Positions 35,379 through 43,976 of a DNA stretch of 59,698 bases are shown piece after piece. Within the stretch, counting starts at the first letter, position 1. Each line of letters starts with the position of its first letter. Under the pieces are notes generated by a model. It worked only from the letters and a program-made list of their open reading frames with translations. It searched no databases and had not been told where the DNA came from. Source of the DNA: Bacteroidota bacterium (GTDB taxonomy: Bacteria; Bacteroidota; Bacteroidia; NS11-12g; UBA955); NCBI GenBank assembly GCA_963169345.1, contig CAUJCT010000020.1, forward strand, positions 1-59,698. The letters are read 5' to 3'. A program made the translations under genes and the position numbers.

Positions 35379-38300
35379 TTATCTAAGCAATGTGATAGTG
35401 CCTTTTGTAGAATATCGTTTACCGTCGAAACCGGTGTAATAACAATAGAACATGTAGACGTCCTGAGGCTGATCTTGTCCTTTGTAGGTACCGTCCCAGG
35501 TGAAACTCAAATCATCTGTTTCATAAAGTTTTTCACCCCAACGGTTATAAATCATGAAATTAAATGTCTTTAATGCACCGCCTTGTACACCAAACTTGTC
35601 ATTAACATCATCTGCATTTGGCGAAAATGCATCAGGAATGAATAATGTTGGCTCAAAGTTGAAACATATATCATTACTCCATGAAACAGTATCTGTACCC
35701 ACTTTTGTCGCACTGATTCTATAACATTGGGTGTAATACTCCAGACCATTGTTGTAGGCAATATTAAAGTCAGTTACATTCGATTCGTATAACTCATATC
35801 CACCTGAATTCTTGAGCATCCTGTATACATCATAACGAATATTTGCGCTTCCCCATCCTAAGTATGGAGTAAAATTCATGACTACACTGTATGTTCCTGG
35901 TTTATATCCACTCAAAAATACATTGGTGTGCACATTTGTATAAATGGCTCTACCACATAAATCATATCCTCTTACTCTGTAATCCCAGGCATTGGAATCA
36001 TTCATTGTGTTAAAATGGTTAAAATGTATTTCACTTCCTGAAACTGTGCCTACAGTTACAAACAAATCTGACGTTCCGGCTTTTCTGCGCTCAATAAATA
36101 ATTGATTGTTGTATCTCGGCGCATTAACCAAACTCCAATATACATCCATACCATCATCCTGTAATGGAGGCGGATTAACTGTAATATATCTCAGGTACAA
36201 TGAAGGATTATCATAAAACACATTTAAACGAATGGTATCTCCGACACACCCAAATAAAGATGTTTCAAGTACTTTTATGGTATTATTTTGCTGCCCATTC
36301 CAGTTGACATTTATAGTATTCAAATTGCCCGGAGCTACAGGAGTGCCACCATTTATGAACCAGTCAAATCTTGAATTATTGAAACCAGTAGTGCTGTACT
36401 GGTAATTCAGTAAATTTGGAGAACAAATCACACTATCGCCTAATATTGGTGTAGTTCTTGGTTTTGGATGAACAATCACAATAGCTGTAACAGGATTACC
36501 CTCACAACCGTATTGACTAATTTCCTCGACTTTAATTGTAAAGGTACCTTCTTTAGTATATTTAAACTGGATGCTTTGAGTTCCTTGACCTTGAATATTT
36601 GAAGTATCTCCATTTACAGACCAAATATATGATGAGCCAGGCATACCGTTAATGGTATATGTACCATCAGGATTGTACTGGCAAATTTCCCTGACACCAA
36701 AAATGCTGTCGGCACTTGGGTATGGTCGAATATTAACCAGTCTTGTTACTATGTTACTGACGCATGTTCTGTTATTAACCAAATCAAAGCTGGTTTCATA
36801 CATGCTTACACTTCCTGAGCCAGCTGCTCCCCAGTCGACTGTAATGGAGCTGGTGCCCTGACCAGAAGTTATGGTACCACCTGAAACTGTCCAGGAGTAG
36901 GTTGTATTGGCAGTTACCGGAACAAAGAATATCTGATTCAGCGTATTTTCACAAATATCAGTATCCCCTTGAATTACATCAGCAATTAAGTCGTAGGTTT
37001 TTTCTACATTCAGTCTGACTGTATCTCCTTTACATCCAAATCTGTTAATCTCAATAACTTTAACATACCCAAGTCCCTCATTTCCCCAGTCCACTGTAAT
37101 TGAATTTGATGTATTGCTTCCGGTAATTATCCCTCCGGAAACTTCCCAGTAAAAAGTGCTGCCGGGCTCACTATCATTGCTACTGTACTGAATGCCTTTT
37201 GAATTAGGGCAGACTGTTGTTCTACCTACTACATTAGAAGTTAATGGCTTTGAAATCCAAACATTGATTACTGCAGTATCGCTAGGACAACCAAATGCAT
37301 TATACTGAACTACATTTGCAAAAGCGTTTCCAGGTATACTCCAAACTACATTAACACTGTTATTAGTATTCGAACCTACAATACTTCCATTCGATACCCA
37401 CCATCTGTAAGTCATTCCTGCAATGACCTGAACATTGTAAGATTTGCTTGTATTTTCGCATACTGTGTCAACTACAGAAGGCAATGGAATTGGCTTTGGC
37501 GGAGAAGGCTGCAAAGTGACTACGTATTCTGTTGTATCTCCCGGGCATCCAAATCTTGAAAAAGGCGTCACAGTAATTTTACCTGTTGAAGCGTCATCAT
37601 TCCAATCGATAATAAGACTTGTAAGAGTTTTACTTACAAGCGTTCCATTTGACACAGTAACATCCAAAGAATGTCCGGTTAGTTCACCAGGTGTATTAGC
37701 TGTTGTATTGATTGTATATACAGTACCTTTAGTACCCTGACAAACATTTTGAGGTCCCGTAATCTGCGACCGTCCCGTAAAAGGCGTCACTATTATTTCG
37801 ATATTAACGAATGTAAATTTCGAAGGACATCCATCGTCTACTACTTTAGCTGTAAAGTTATAAGGGATAGGGCTTGCTTGATCACAATCTGTTTGCCAGC
37901 AAAACTGTGAAGTGACAGATTTATTACCACTTGCAGGTGAAAAAGTAGCTTTGGTGCCTTTAAATCCATTAGCTCCGGTTAATAAATCACCTTGTCCGGT
38001 TAATAGTAAATTCTGGTTATCTTTATCATTGCCTGTCACGTCAAAACAAAGTTTATCGCCTGCTACCACAGTATAAGTTTTCTTAGAACTTGCGATGGTA
38101 GGCTTGTTATTAGGGGTACAATTGATGACCAGAATTTGAAGATCGAGTCGGGTAACGCTTAGCAACTTCCCATCTCTCCACTCTTCAAGGTCGATTGCCA
38201 CTGCATAATTACCTATGCGCTTGGCCATGAAAGTTGTGATACCAGTGCTTGAATTGATTATAGAATACCCATCAGTACCGAAAGGGAAAGTCCCACTATA

Positions 38301-39011
38301 ACCTGAAGCATAGTCAGTTGTTTTAATTGTTTGAGGGGGGCTGTAATTGGATGCACAACCAGGGTAGTTATTGGAAATACTTGCACCATACCAAGGCGTT
38401 GCCAGTTTATAAACCAGCTTGTCTCCATCAGGATCTATTGCATAATTATTGAGTTCAACTGTATCGTTAACACAAATAAAAGGAACAGGAACATCCAGGA
38501 AATACGGAGAAGAGTTATCGAGATAGGTATCAGGAATGATGGTTTGGTAGGTTTGACCGATGAAAGGTTGCCCATTTTGGTCGTTGCGCAAATTTACCTG
38601 TGTATTACGGCAGCAAATTTCCCATTTGACAAAATATCCAAATGAATTTTTAGGAAGTACAATTGTTTTTTGAAAGATGGCTTTTTCGAGACAAACTGAG
38701 GTTGCTTCAGGGCAATCGGTACGACCGACAGGATTTACTTTTTCTTTTTTGATATAAGGAAAAACATAGGAGCCTGTCAATTTATTCGTTCCACGGTGAT
38801 AAACGCAAACTTCAATATCATCAGGAAATGGTATAGAACCAGGTTTACAATCGCGGTAAGATGTAATGGTGATAGTATATTGAACGCCTGATGAAGATTC
38901 TCCTATTCTTTGATAATTGATAAAACCCCCGACCAGGTGAGTAGCCAACGAAGTGTTAACCAGGAATAAAAAGGCTAAAACAAAGGGTATATGGAGTAAT
39001 TTCTTCACCAT
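35379..39011 (-). CDS. large secreted Ig-like protein with T9SS type B sorting domain
   Basis: About 1210 residues starting at MVKKLLHIPFVLAF; a -7 box (TATTTTTG, 39022-39029) lies between this ATG and the first Met of the frame. The signal peptide ends near SLATHLVGGF, and THLVGGFINYQR is a typical beginning of gliding-type adhesins. Internal PKD/Ig-like repeats carry NIWISK, GSSNSITVDWGN and GCPGDT-like units. The C-terminal type B domain ends NRWGEKLYE...KGTITLLR. Like the 28-kb gene, it is probably a surface adhesin. Confidence 0.9.
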   Translation of the reverse strand: MVKKLLHIPFVLAFLFLVNTSLATHLVGGFINYQRIGESSSGVQYTITITSYRDCKPGSIPFPDDIEVCVYHRGTNKLTGSYVFPYIKKEKVNPVGRTDCPEATSVCLEKAIFQKTIVLPKNSFGYFVKWEICCRNTQVNLRNDQNGQPFIGQTYQTIIPDTYLDNSSPYFLDVPVPFICVNDTVELNNYAIDPDGDKLVYKLATPWYGASISNNYPGCASNYSPPQTIKTTDYASGYSGTFPFGTDGYSIINSSTGITTFMAKRIGNYAVAIDLEEWRDGKLLSVTRLDLQILVINCTPNNKPTIASSKKTYTVVAGDKLCFDVTGNDKDNQNLLLTGQGDLLTGANGFKGTKATFSPASGNKSVTSQFCWQTDCDQASPIPYNFTAKVVDDGCPSKFTFVNIEIIVTPFTGRSQITGPQNVCQGTKGTVYTINTTANTPGELTGHSLDVTVSNGTLVSKTLTSLIIDWNDDASTGKITVTPFSRFGCPGDTTEYVVTLQPSPPKPIPLPSVVDTVCENTSKSYNVQVIAGMTYRWWVSNGSIVGSNTNNSVNVVWSIPGNAFANVVQYNAFGCPSDTAVINVWISKPLTSNVVGRTTVCPNSKGIQYSSNDSEPGSTFYWEVSGGIITGSNTSNSITVDWGNEGLGYVKVIEINRFGCKGDTVRLNVEKTYDLIADVIQGDTDICENTLNQIFFVPVTANTTYSWTVSGGTITSGQGTSSITVDWGAAGSGSVSMYETSFDLVNNRTCVSNIVTRLVNIRPYPSADSIFGVREICQYNPDGTYTINGMPGSSYIWSVNGDTSNIQGQGTQSIQFKYTKEGTFTIKVEEISQYGCEGNPVTAIVIVHPKPRTTPILGDSVICSPNLLNYQYSTTGFNNSRFDWFINGGTPVAPGNLNTINVNWNGQQNNTIKVLETSLFGCVGDTIRLNVFYDNPSLYLRYITVNPPPLQDDGMDVYWSLVNAPRYNNQLFIERRKAGTSDLFVTVGTVSGSEIHFNHFNTMNDSNAWDYRVRGYDLCGRAIYTNVHTNVFLSGYKPGTYSVVMNFTPYLGWGSANIRYDVYRMLKNSGGYELYESNVTDFNIAYNNGLEYYTQCYRISATKVGTDTVSWSNDICFNFEPTLFIPDAFSPNADDVNDKFGVQGGALKTFNFMIYNRWGEKLYETDDLSFTWDGTYKGQDQPQDVYMFYCYYTGFDGKRYSTKGTITLLR

Positions 39012-39021
39012 TATGCAATTC

Positions 39022-39029
39022 CAAAAATA
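39022..39029 (-). promoter_or_regulatory. -7 promoter box of the 39-kb surface protein
   Basis: TATTTTTG on the minus strand, ten bases before the ATG at 39011 and upstream of the earlier Met of the longer frame. Confidence 0.55.
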
Positions 39030-39155
39030 ACAAAACTTATTCAAAATGTCAATACAACTATCTATTAGACGTAAAAAGCACCCAAAAAGTTTACATTTTC
39101 AACGGAAAATTAGCCATTTTCGTGCCAGAAGCGAGAAAAAATGTAAAATGAGTTA

Positions 39156-39205
39156 GTTTTTTTAACCGAAATCACCCTGCTAGGGTGTTCGAAATTAAAA
39201 TAATC
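39156..39205 (-). repeat. dispersed near-palindromic element R, copy 3
   Basis: On the minus strand it reads TTTTAATTTCGAACACCCTA then GCAGGGT, identical over 27 bases to copy 4. It is thus in the opposite orientation and points at the minus-strand adhesin, 145 bp away. Confidence 0.75.
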
Positions 39206-39484
39206 CCAATTTTTAATTTTCAATTTGAAAAAAAAACTATCACTCACAACAAAAAAATGTAGTTGTTTGATAAAACTGACTTTGAATTTTGCTATTTTTT
39301 TACGATAAAATTTTAGAGGATTTTGCTAGTTCAAAATCCTCAAAAATTAATAGAATCATCTATAACTCAAAATAGAAATCATTTATACTTTTCAATTCAG
39401 AATAACAAGTCTATTTTATCGAATCTTGCTTAATTTTTAATGAACCATGATAAATTTTTTCCGGATGGAAATTGAAAGTTTCGA

Positions 39485-39535
39485 GTTTTTTTAATTTCGA
39501 ACACCCTAGCAGGGTATAGTCTATTAAAATAATTC
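39485..39535 (+). repeat. dispersed near-palindromic element R, copy 4
   Basis: Core ACCCTAGCAGGGT with left arm TTTTTTTAATTTCGAAC and right arm ATTAAAATAATTCC, 81 bp before the GT9 gene. The remaining 39045-39615 intergenic region is AT-rich without a reading frame. Confidence 0.75.
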
Positions 39536-39615
39536 CACTAAAAAAATCCAACCCTTCCCCCCCTCTTTCATCAAAATTTTTTATTTAAACCCAAATTCTA
39601 TTATTTTGCACAAAG

Positions 39616-40698
39616 ATGGATAATGGATTCTACCACTCGGACTGCCTTTATTTTAGAGGAGATTTGCCTTGCAAACCACATAAGGAAAATGGTTACCACT
39701 GCAATAACTGTCAAGCCTACAAAAAAATCAGTAAACGCATCCTTATCATCAAACTCGGTGCTATTGGCGATGTAATCCGCACAACTCCTCTTGTTGGCAC
39801 CTATAAATCCATGTTCCCTGATTGCAAAATCACCTGGCTGACGCACACTCCGGCTATTCTGCCAGCTGGTAAAATCGACGAAATCCTGAAATTTGACTAC
39901 GCTTCTGCTCTTTATCTCGAAAATGCAGAATTCGATATTGCCATCAACCTCGATAAGGAAAAAGAAGCTTCGGCTCTCCTTTTAAAAGTTAAAGCCAACG
40001 AAAAATACGGATACATCCTCAAAGACAACGTCTCCCAGCCAGTCAATACACTGGCTCATCACAAATACCACACTGGTCTGTTTGATGATGTTTCTAAAGC
40101 CAATACGCTCAATTATTGTCAGGAAATTTACGCCATGTGCAACCTGGAATACAAAGGCGAACCTTACCAACTCGACAATCACGCTGACAAAGGCTATACT
40201 TGGAATCAAATCGATACAAGCAAAAAAATCGTTGGTTTGAATACAGGCTGTGGTGATAGATGGACAACCCGTCTTTGGCCGCTCCAATATTTCGCTGATC
40301 TGGCCACTCAATTGCTCCAAAAAGGATATGAAGTCCTTTTACTTGGTGGCGAACAGGAAGATGCCAGAAATAAAGAAATTGCCCGACTTAGTGGCGCAAA
40401 ATACCTCGGTTTTTTTCCACTGCCTCAATTTATTAACCTCATCGACCAATGTGATTTAATTGTTACTCAGGTGACAATGGGTATGCACCTAACTTTGGGT
40501 TTACAGAAAAAAATTGTGCTTATGAATAACATCTTCAACCCTCACGAATTTGATTTGTTTGGCAAAGGAAGAATCGTAATGCCCGACAAAGAATGTGTTT
40601 GCTTCTACCGAGGCCAATGTAAACTGGGTGAAAGCTGCATGAAAGACCTTCCTGTAGACAAAGTTCTACACACCGTAGAAGAAGTCATATCAATTTAA
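39616..40698 (+). CDS. GT9-family glycosyltransferase (heptosyltransferase-like)
   Basis: 360 residues. The GT9 N-lobe has ILIIKLGAIGDVIRTTPL; the C-lobe has VGLNTGCGDRWTTRLWP and VTQVTMGMHLTLGLQKKIVLMNN. It would transfer a sugar (ADP-heptose or similar) to an envelope glycan. Before the fold is a Cys-rich prefix (DCLYFRGDLPCKPHKENG then HCNNCQAY), and at the end CVCFYRGQCKLGESCM; these Cys clusters are seen in a Bacteroidota GT9 subgroup and may bind metal. A near -7 box lies directly before the ATG. Confidence 0.88.
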   Translation: MDNGFYHSDCLYFRGDLPCKPHKENGYHCNNCQAYKKISKRILIIKLGAIGDVIRTTPLVGTYKSMFPDCKITWLTHTPAILPAGKIDEILKFDYASALYLENAEFDIAINLDKEKEASALLLKVKANEKYGYILKDNVSQPVNTLAHHKYHTGLFDDVSKANTLNYCQEIYAMCNLEYKGEPYQLDNHADKGYTWNQIDTSKKIVGLNTGCGDRWTTRLWPLQYFADLATQLLQKGYEVLLLGGEQEDARNKEIARLSGAKYLGFFPLPQFINLIDQCDLIVTQVTMGMHLTLGLQKKIVLMNNIFNPHEFDLFGKGRIVMPDKECVCFYRGQCKLGESCMKDLPVDKVLHTVEEVISI

Positions 40699-40709
40699 CA
40701 ATCTATTCC

Positions 40710-40717
40710 TACCTTTG
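40710..40717 (+). promoter_or_regulatory. -7 promoter box of the IPExxxVDY-like gene and pyk
   Basis: TACCTTTG overlaps the first TTG of the longest frame, so transcription starts after it. Confidence 0.55.
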
Positions 40718-40726
40718 CTACTGAAA

Positions 40727-41191
40727 TTGAGTCAAAAGAATTTCAATAGTGTCATAGTCCCTCCAAAGATTGCCGGAATCAAAGCCAATCTTCCAATGTT
40801 TACCCTTGCCTGGCAAATCAATAAGAGCTTTGGTATGAATCTGGTTGGCAGCCTCGATTGGGAAAAAGAAGTGAATGCCGCAATTCCTGGCATCAGTTTT
40901 CACCAACATTACTTCGACCAATTTGAAGACGTTGAACTCAATTGGCACCTCGTAAGAAATAAAGGAAGCGAATCATGGTTCTTTCAGTCTAAACCAATGT
41001 TCGACTGCCTGTTTATTTGTAATGGTGAAGACATTTATAACTACTTCGAAAGAGCTGTTAATGCCATGAAACTAAATTCTAAAATCGAATTTGTACACCC
41101 TTTCGATTTCAGTCTCATAAAAAGTAAAGACGCTTTTTTTAACAATATACTTAAAACAAAACTGTTTATAGACGACCTCTCACATGTATAA
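40727..41191 (+). CDS. IPExxxVDY-family-like protein
   Basis: About 154 residues with a TTG start (LSQKNFNSVIVPP), placed behind the -7 box at 40710. Gene order with pyruvate kinase directly downstream and the general pattern (MFTLAWQINKSFGMNL, then AIPGISFHQHYFDQFED) point to the IPExxxVDY family of Bacteroidota. The name motif itself is degenerate (SKPMFDCLFIC at that site). The function is unknown. It overlaps pyk by eight bases. Confidence 0.68.
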   Translation: MSQKNFNSVIVPPKIAGIKANLPMFTLAWQINKSFGMNLVGSLDWEKEVNAAIPGISFHQHYFDQFEDVELNWHLVRNKGSESWFFQSKPMFDCLFICNGEDIYNYFERAVNAMKLNSKIEFVHPFDFSLIKSKDAFFNNILKTKLFIDDLSHV

Positions 41192-42617
41192 AACCCATTT
41201 TAACCGAACAAAAATTGTTGCGACCATAGGTCCTGCGACCGAATCCAGAGAAACACTTAAAGCCTTAATTCTGGCAGGTGTGGATGTTTGCCGTATCAAC
41301 TCTTCTCATGGTTCTCATGAAGACCATATTAAAGTCATTCAAAATGTCCGTTCTCTTAACGACGAACTGAACTCCGATATCTGTATCCTTCAGGATCTGC
41401 AAGGTCCTAAATTGCGCATCGGTATCATGGAAAATGATGGTGTTGAAATGCACAAAGGTCAAACGCTCATTCTAACAAGTAAAGAAGTCATTGGCAACGC
41501 CGAAAGAATCTGCATCAAATACGCCAGCCTGGCTCAGGATGTCAAACCTGGTGAATTCATTCTAATCGATGATGGCAAAATTGAAATCAAAATAGAGAAA
41601 ATTCTCAATGATACGGATGTTGAAGCGACTGTTATAACTGGTGGTCTGTTAAAGTCTAAAAAAGGGTTCAACCTGCCACATACTGATGTATCCTTCCCTA
41701 GTCTGACCGAAAAGGACCTTAAAGATCTGGAATTTGGTTTGGCAAACGATGTTGAATGGATAGGTCTTAGTTTTGTTAGAAAAGCTGAAGACATTATCGA
41801 TCTTAAAAAACGTATCAAAGCATCCGGAAAAACAACCAAAGTTGTGGCTAAAATTGAAAAACCGGAAGCGGTTAAAAATATCGATTCCATAATTCATGTA
41901 GCAGATGCTATAATGGTTGCCAGAGGTGATTTAGGTGTTGAAATGCCACTGCAGGATTTACCGTTAATTCAAAAAAATATCATCGAAAAATGTATCAACC
42001 ATGCTAAACCGGTGATTGTTGCCACACAAATGATGGAAACAATGATTCAAAACCCAACTCCAACCAGGGCAGAGGTAAGTGATGTCGCTAATGCTGTTAT
42101 TGATGGTGCCGATGCGGTAATGTTATCCGCTGAAACCAGCGTTGGACTTCATCCTATCAAAGTTGTGGAGACCATGGAGAAAATCATCCGCGATGTTGAA
42201 AAAGACCGCAGAGTATATTTTAAAGGCAATAAACCAACTTCTACCAGTGACACATTCATATCTGATGAAATTTGCTTTACAGCAGTTAGAATGAGTGATC
42301 ACCTGAAAGCCAAATCAATAGTGGGTATGACACGCTCAGGTTACTCTGCTATGGAAATCTCCTCTTATCGTCCTAAAGCGAATATTTATATTTTCACCAA
42401 CAACAAACCTCTTCTAAAAGCAATGAGTCTGGTTTGGGGTGTCAGAGGATTCTTTTATGACGAATATGTCAGTACCGACCAGACTTTCACAGATGTGATT
42501 GACACTTTAAAGAACAATGGACTCGTAAGCAAAGATGATATTGTCATTCACACTGCAAGTATGCCAATCATGAAAAAATCGATGGCCAACAGTATTAAAA
42601 TAAGTATAGTCGATTAA
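41184..42617 (+). CDS. pyk: pyruvate kinase
   Basis: Converts phosphoenolpyruvate and ADP to pyruvate and ATP. 477 residues, normal length: TKIVATIGPA-like start (RTKIVATIGPATES), RINSSHGSHEDH, VVAKIEKPEAVKNID with catalytic Lys, MVARGDLGVEMPL and IVATQMMETMIQNPTPTRAEVSDVANAV. With eno at the left end it represents lower glycolysis. It is coupled to the IPExxxVDY-like gene by overlap. Confidence 0.98.
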   Translation: MYKTHFNRTKIVATIGPATESRETLKALILAGVDVCRINSSHGSHEDHIKVIQNVRSLNDELNSDICILQDLQGPKLRIGIMENDGVEMHKGQTLILTSKEVIGNAERICIKYASLAQDVKPGEFILIDDGKIEIKIEKILNDTDVEATVITGGLLKSKKGFNLPHTDVSFPSLTEKDLKDLEFGLANDVEWIGLSFVRKAEDIIDLKKRIKASGKTTKVVAKIEKPEAVKNIDSIIHVADAIMVARGDLGVEMPLQDLPLIQKNIIEKCINHAKPVIVATQMMETMIQNPTPTRAEVSDVANAVIDGADAVMLSAETSVGLHPIKVVETMEKIIRDVEKDRRVYFKGNKPTSTSDTFISDEICFTAVRMSDHLKAKSIVGMTRSGYSAMEISSYRPKANIYIFTNNKPLLKAMSLVWGVRGFFYDEYVSTDQTFTDVIDTLKNNGLVSKDDIVIHTASMPIMKKSMANSIKISIVD

Positions 42618-42631
42618 ACGTTATAGTAGAA

Positions 42632-43390
42632 ATGAGGTGTCTCCTTTTTCTTATTTCTTTATTATTCCTTGGAGCCCTAAAGGCACAACCACAGGTTTTA
42701 ACAGAAAAACAGCTGGGCAATCAAAGGGTATGGAACGCAAGGCTTTCCAGTGACGATACGCTGCGCCAGCTCTTCACCTCAAAAAACCTTTCTTATCCTC
42801 CAAAATTTATTTACTGGAGAGTTTTTAAAAAGGAAAAGCAAATGGAATTATGGGCAGCAGACAGTGCCCATCACAGATATAAACTCGTAAAAATATACAA
42901 TATCGTAGCGCTCTCTGGCTCATTAGGACCTAAAAGAACAGAAGGTGATTTCCAGGTACCAGAAGGGTATTACTTTATTAACCAATATAATCCTTACAGT
43001 AATTTTCACCTCTCTTATAAAGTTTCTTATCCTAATAAAAGCGATAGTATTTTGGGCGCAAAAGGCCGTTACGGTGGCCAGATATTTGTTCATGGTGACA
43101 GCGTTACTATAGGCTGTCTGCCTATGAGTGATAACGTTATAAAAGAGCTTTATTGGTGCAATATTCAAGCTCAAAACAACAAGGACACCAATTACCATAT
43201 TCCCATCCACATTTACCCCTGCCGAATGAATACTGGCAATTGGGCTTACCTGAAATCCTACTTCAATTTCGACCCAACACGTCTCGAATTCTGGAGAAAT
43301 TTGCAGGATGGCTATAGTTTCTTTGAAGTCATGCGGCAACCACCAAAATTAATTGTCGATTCGAATGGCAAGTACCTGGTGAAGTACTGA
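42632..43390 (+). CDS. secreted L,D-transpeptidase (YkuD fold)
   Basis: A signal peptide (about 1-19, ending ALKAQP) precedes a domain with FVHGDSVTIGCLPMSD carrying His154 and nucleophile Cys162, the YkuD signature. It would cross-link or remodel murein, or attach proteins to it. The C-terminus (about 185-252) lacks known domains. It lies 15 bp behind pyk. Confidence 0.92.
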   Translation: MRCLLFLISLLFLGALKAQPQVLTEKQLGNQRVWNARLSSDDTLRQLFTSKNLSYPPKFIYWRVFKKEKQMELWAADSAHHRYKLVKIYNIVALSGSLGPKRTEGDFQVPEGYYFINQYNPYSNFHLSYKVSYPNKSDSILGAKGRYGGQIFVHGDSVTIGCLPMSDNVIKELYWCNIQAQNNKDTNYHIPIHIYPCRMNTGNWAYLKSYFNFDPTRLEFWRNLQDGYSFFEVMRQPPKLIVDSNGKYLVKY

Positions 43391-43391
43391 T

Positions 43392-43565
43392 AAATTCTTA
43401 GAGCTTTACTCGAAAACAGGTTCTATTACCAAAAACGAGTATTTTAATTCAGACTATACGTATTGTCACAATATCCAAACCGGATGCGGAAGATATAGAA
43501 GAGCATCACAGTTGGTCTTTACAAGAAATATTAAGGTGTACGAATTAAACATCTATGGTAAATAA
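43392..43565 (+). pseudogene. orphan C-terminal fragment, no start codon
   Basis: An open frame of 57 codons with residues such as EYFNSDYTYCHNIQTGCGR and ending YELNIYGK, with no start of its own. It begins two bases after the L,D-transpeptidase stop, in a different frame. It may be the C-terminus of a broken neighbour gene or a chance frame. I recognise no family. Confidence 0.35.
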
Positions 43566-43656
43566 TTTATACTTAAAGGAACTAAAGGTTAATTCTGAGA
43601 CAAACTATTGTTTGTGTATCAAACCTTTCACATTTTAGCCTTTCAGCAATTTTCTA

Positions 43657-43664
43657 TACATTTG
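43657..43664 (+). promoter_or_regulatory. -7 promoter box of the 43.7-kb two-component operon
   Basis: TACATTTG ends five bases before the ATG at 43669, which predicts a leaderless mRNA. Confidence 0.55.
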
Positions 43665-43668
43665 TCCT

Positions 43669-43962
43669 ATGCTAAACGAAGACTATAGTGTAGATACCAT
43701 ATTCAGAGACGATTTCGACCTTCAACAAATTAAACAAGGAGAAAATCTATTGATTAAAGAACCAATCATTTCAATGGTCGACTTGAATAAGAAAAGTCAG
43801 TGCCTAATTTTATTTCAGAAAATCATTACGGAGAAACTCTATGAGAGTTTGACTTTTTTAAGTTTAGACAATCTCCACTCTAAAATAGTTTATTGCAATA
43901 ACTTTTTCCTACCACTTCGAAAATACAGAGGTTTGCAGCCAAAATTGTACTTTCCATTTTGA
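43669..43962 (+). CDS. small hypothetical protein at the head of the LytS/LytTR operon
   Basis: 97 residues, soluble, acidic N-terminal half (DYSVDTIFRDDFDLQQI) and a basic/aromatic C-terminal end (RKYRGLQPKLYFPF). No family is recognised. It starts directly behind a -7 box and precedes the sensor kinase by 14 bases, so it is likely the first gene of that operon; a role in the two-component system is only inferred. Confidence 0.62.
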   Translation: MLNEDYSVDTIFRDDFDLQQIKQGENLLIKEPIISMVDLNKKSQCLILFQKIITEKLYESLTFLSLDNLHSKIVYCNNFFLPLRKYRGLQPKLYFPF

Positions 43963-43976
43963 ACAAATAACTGAAT

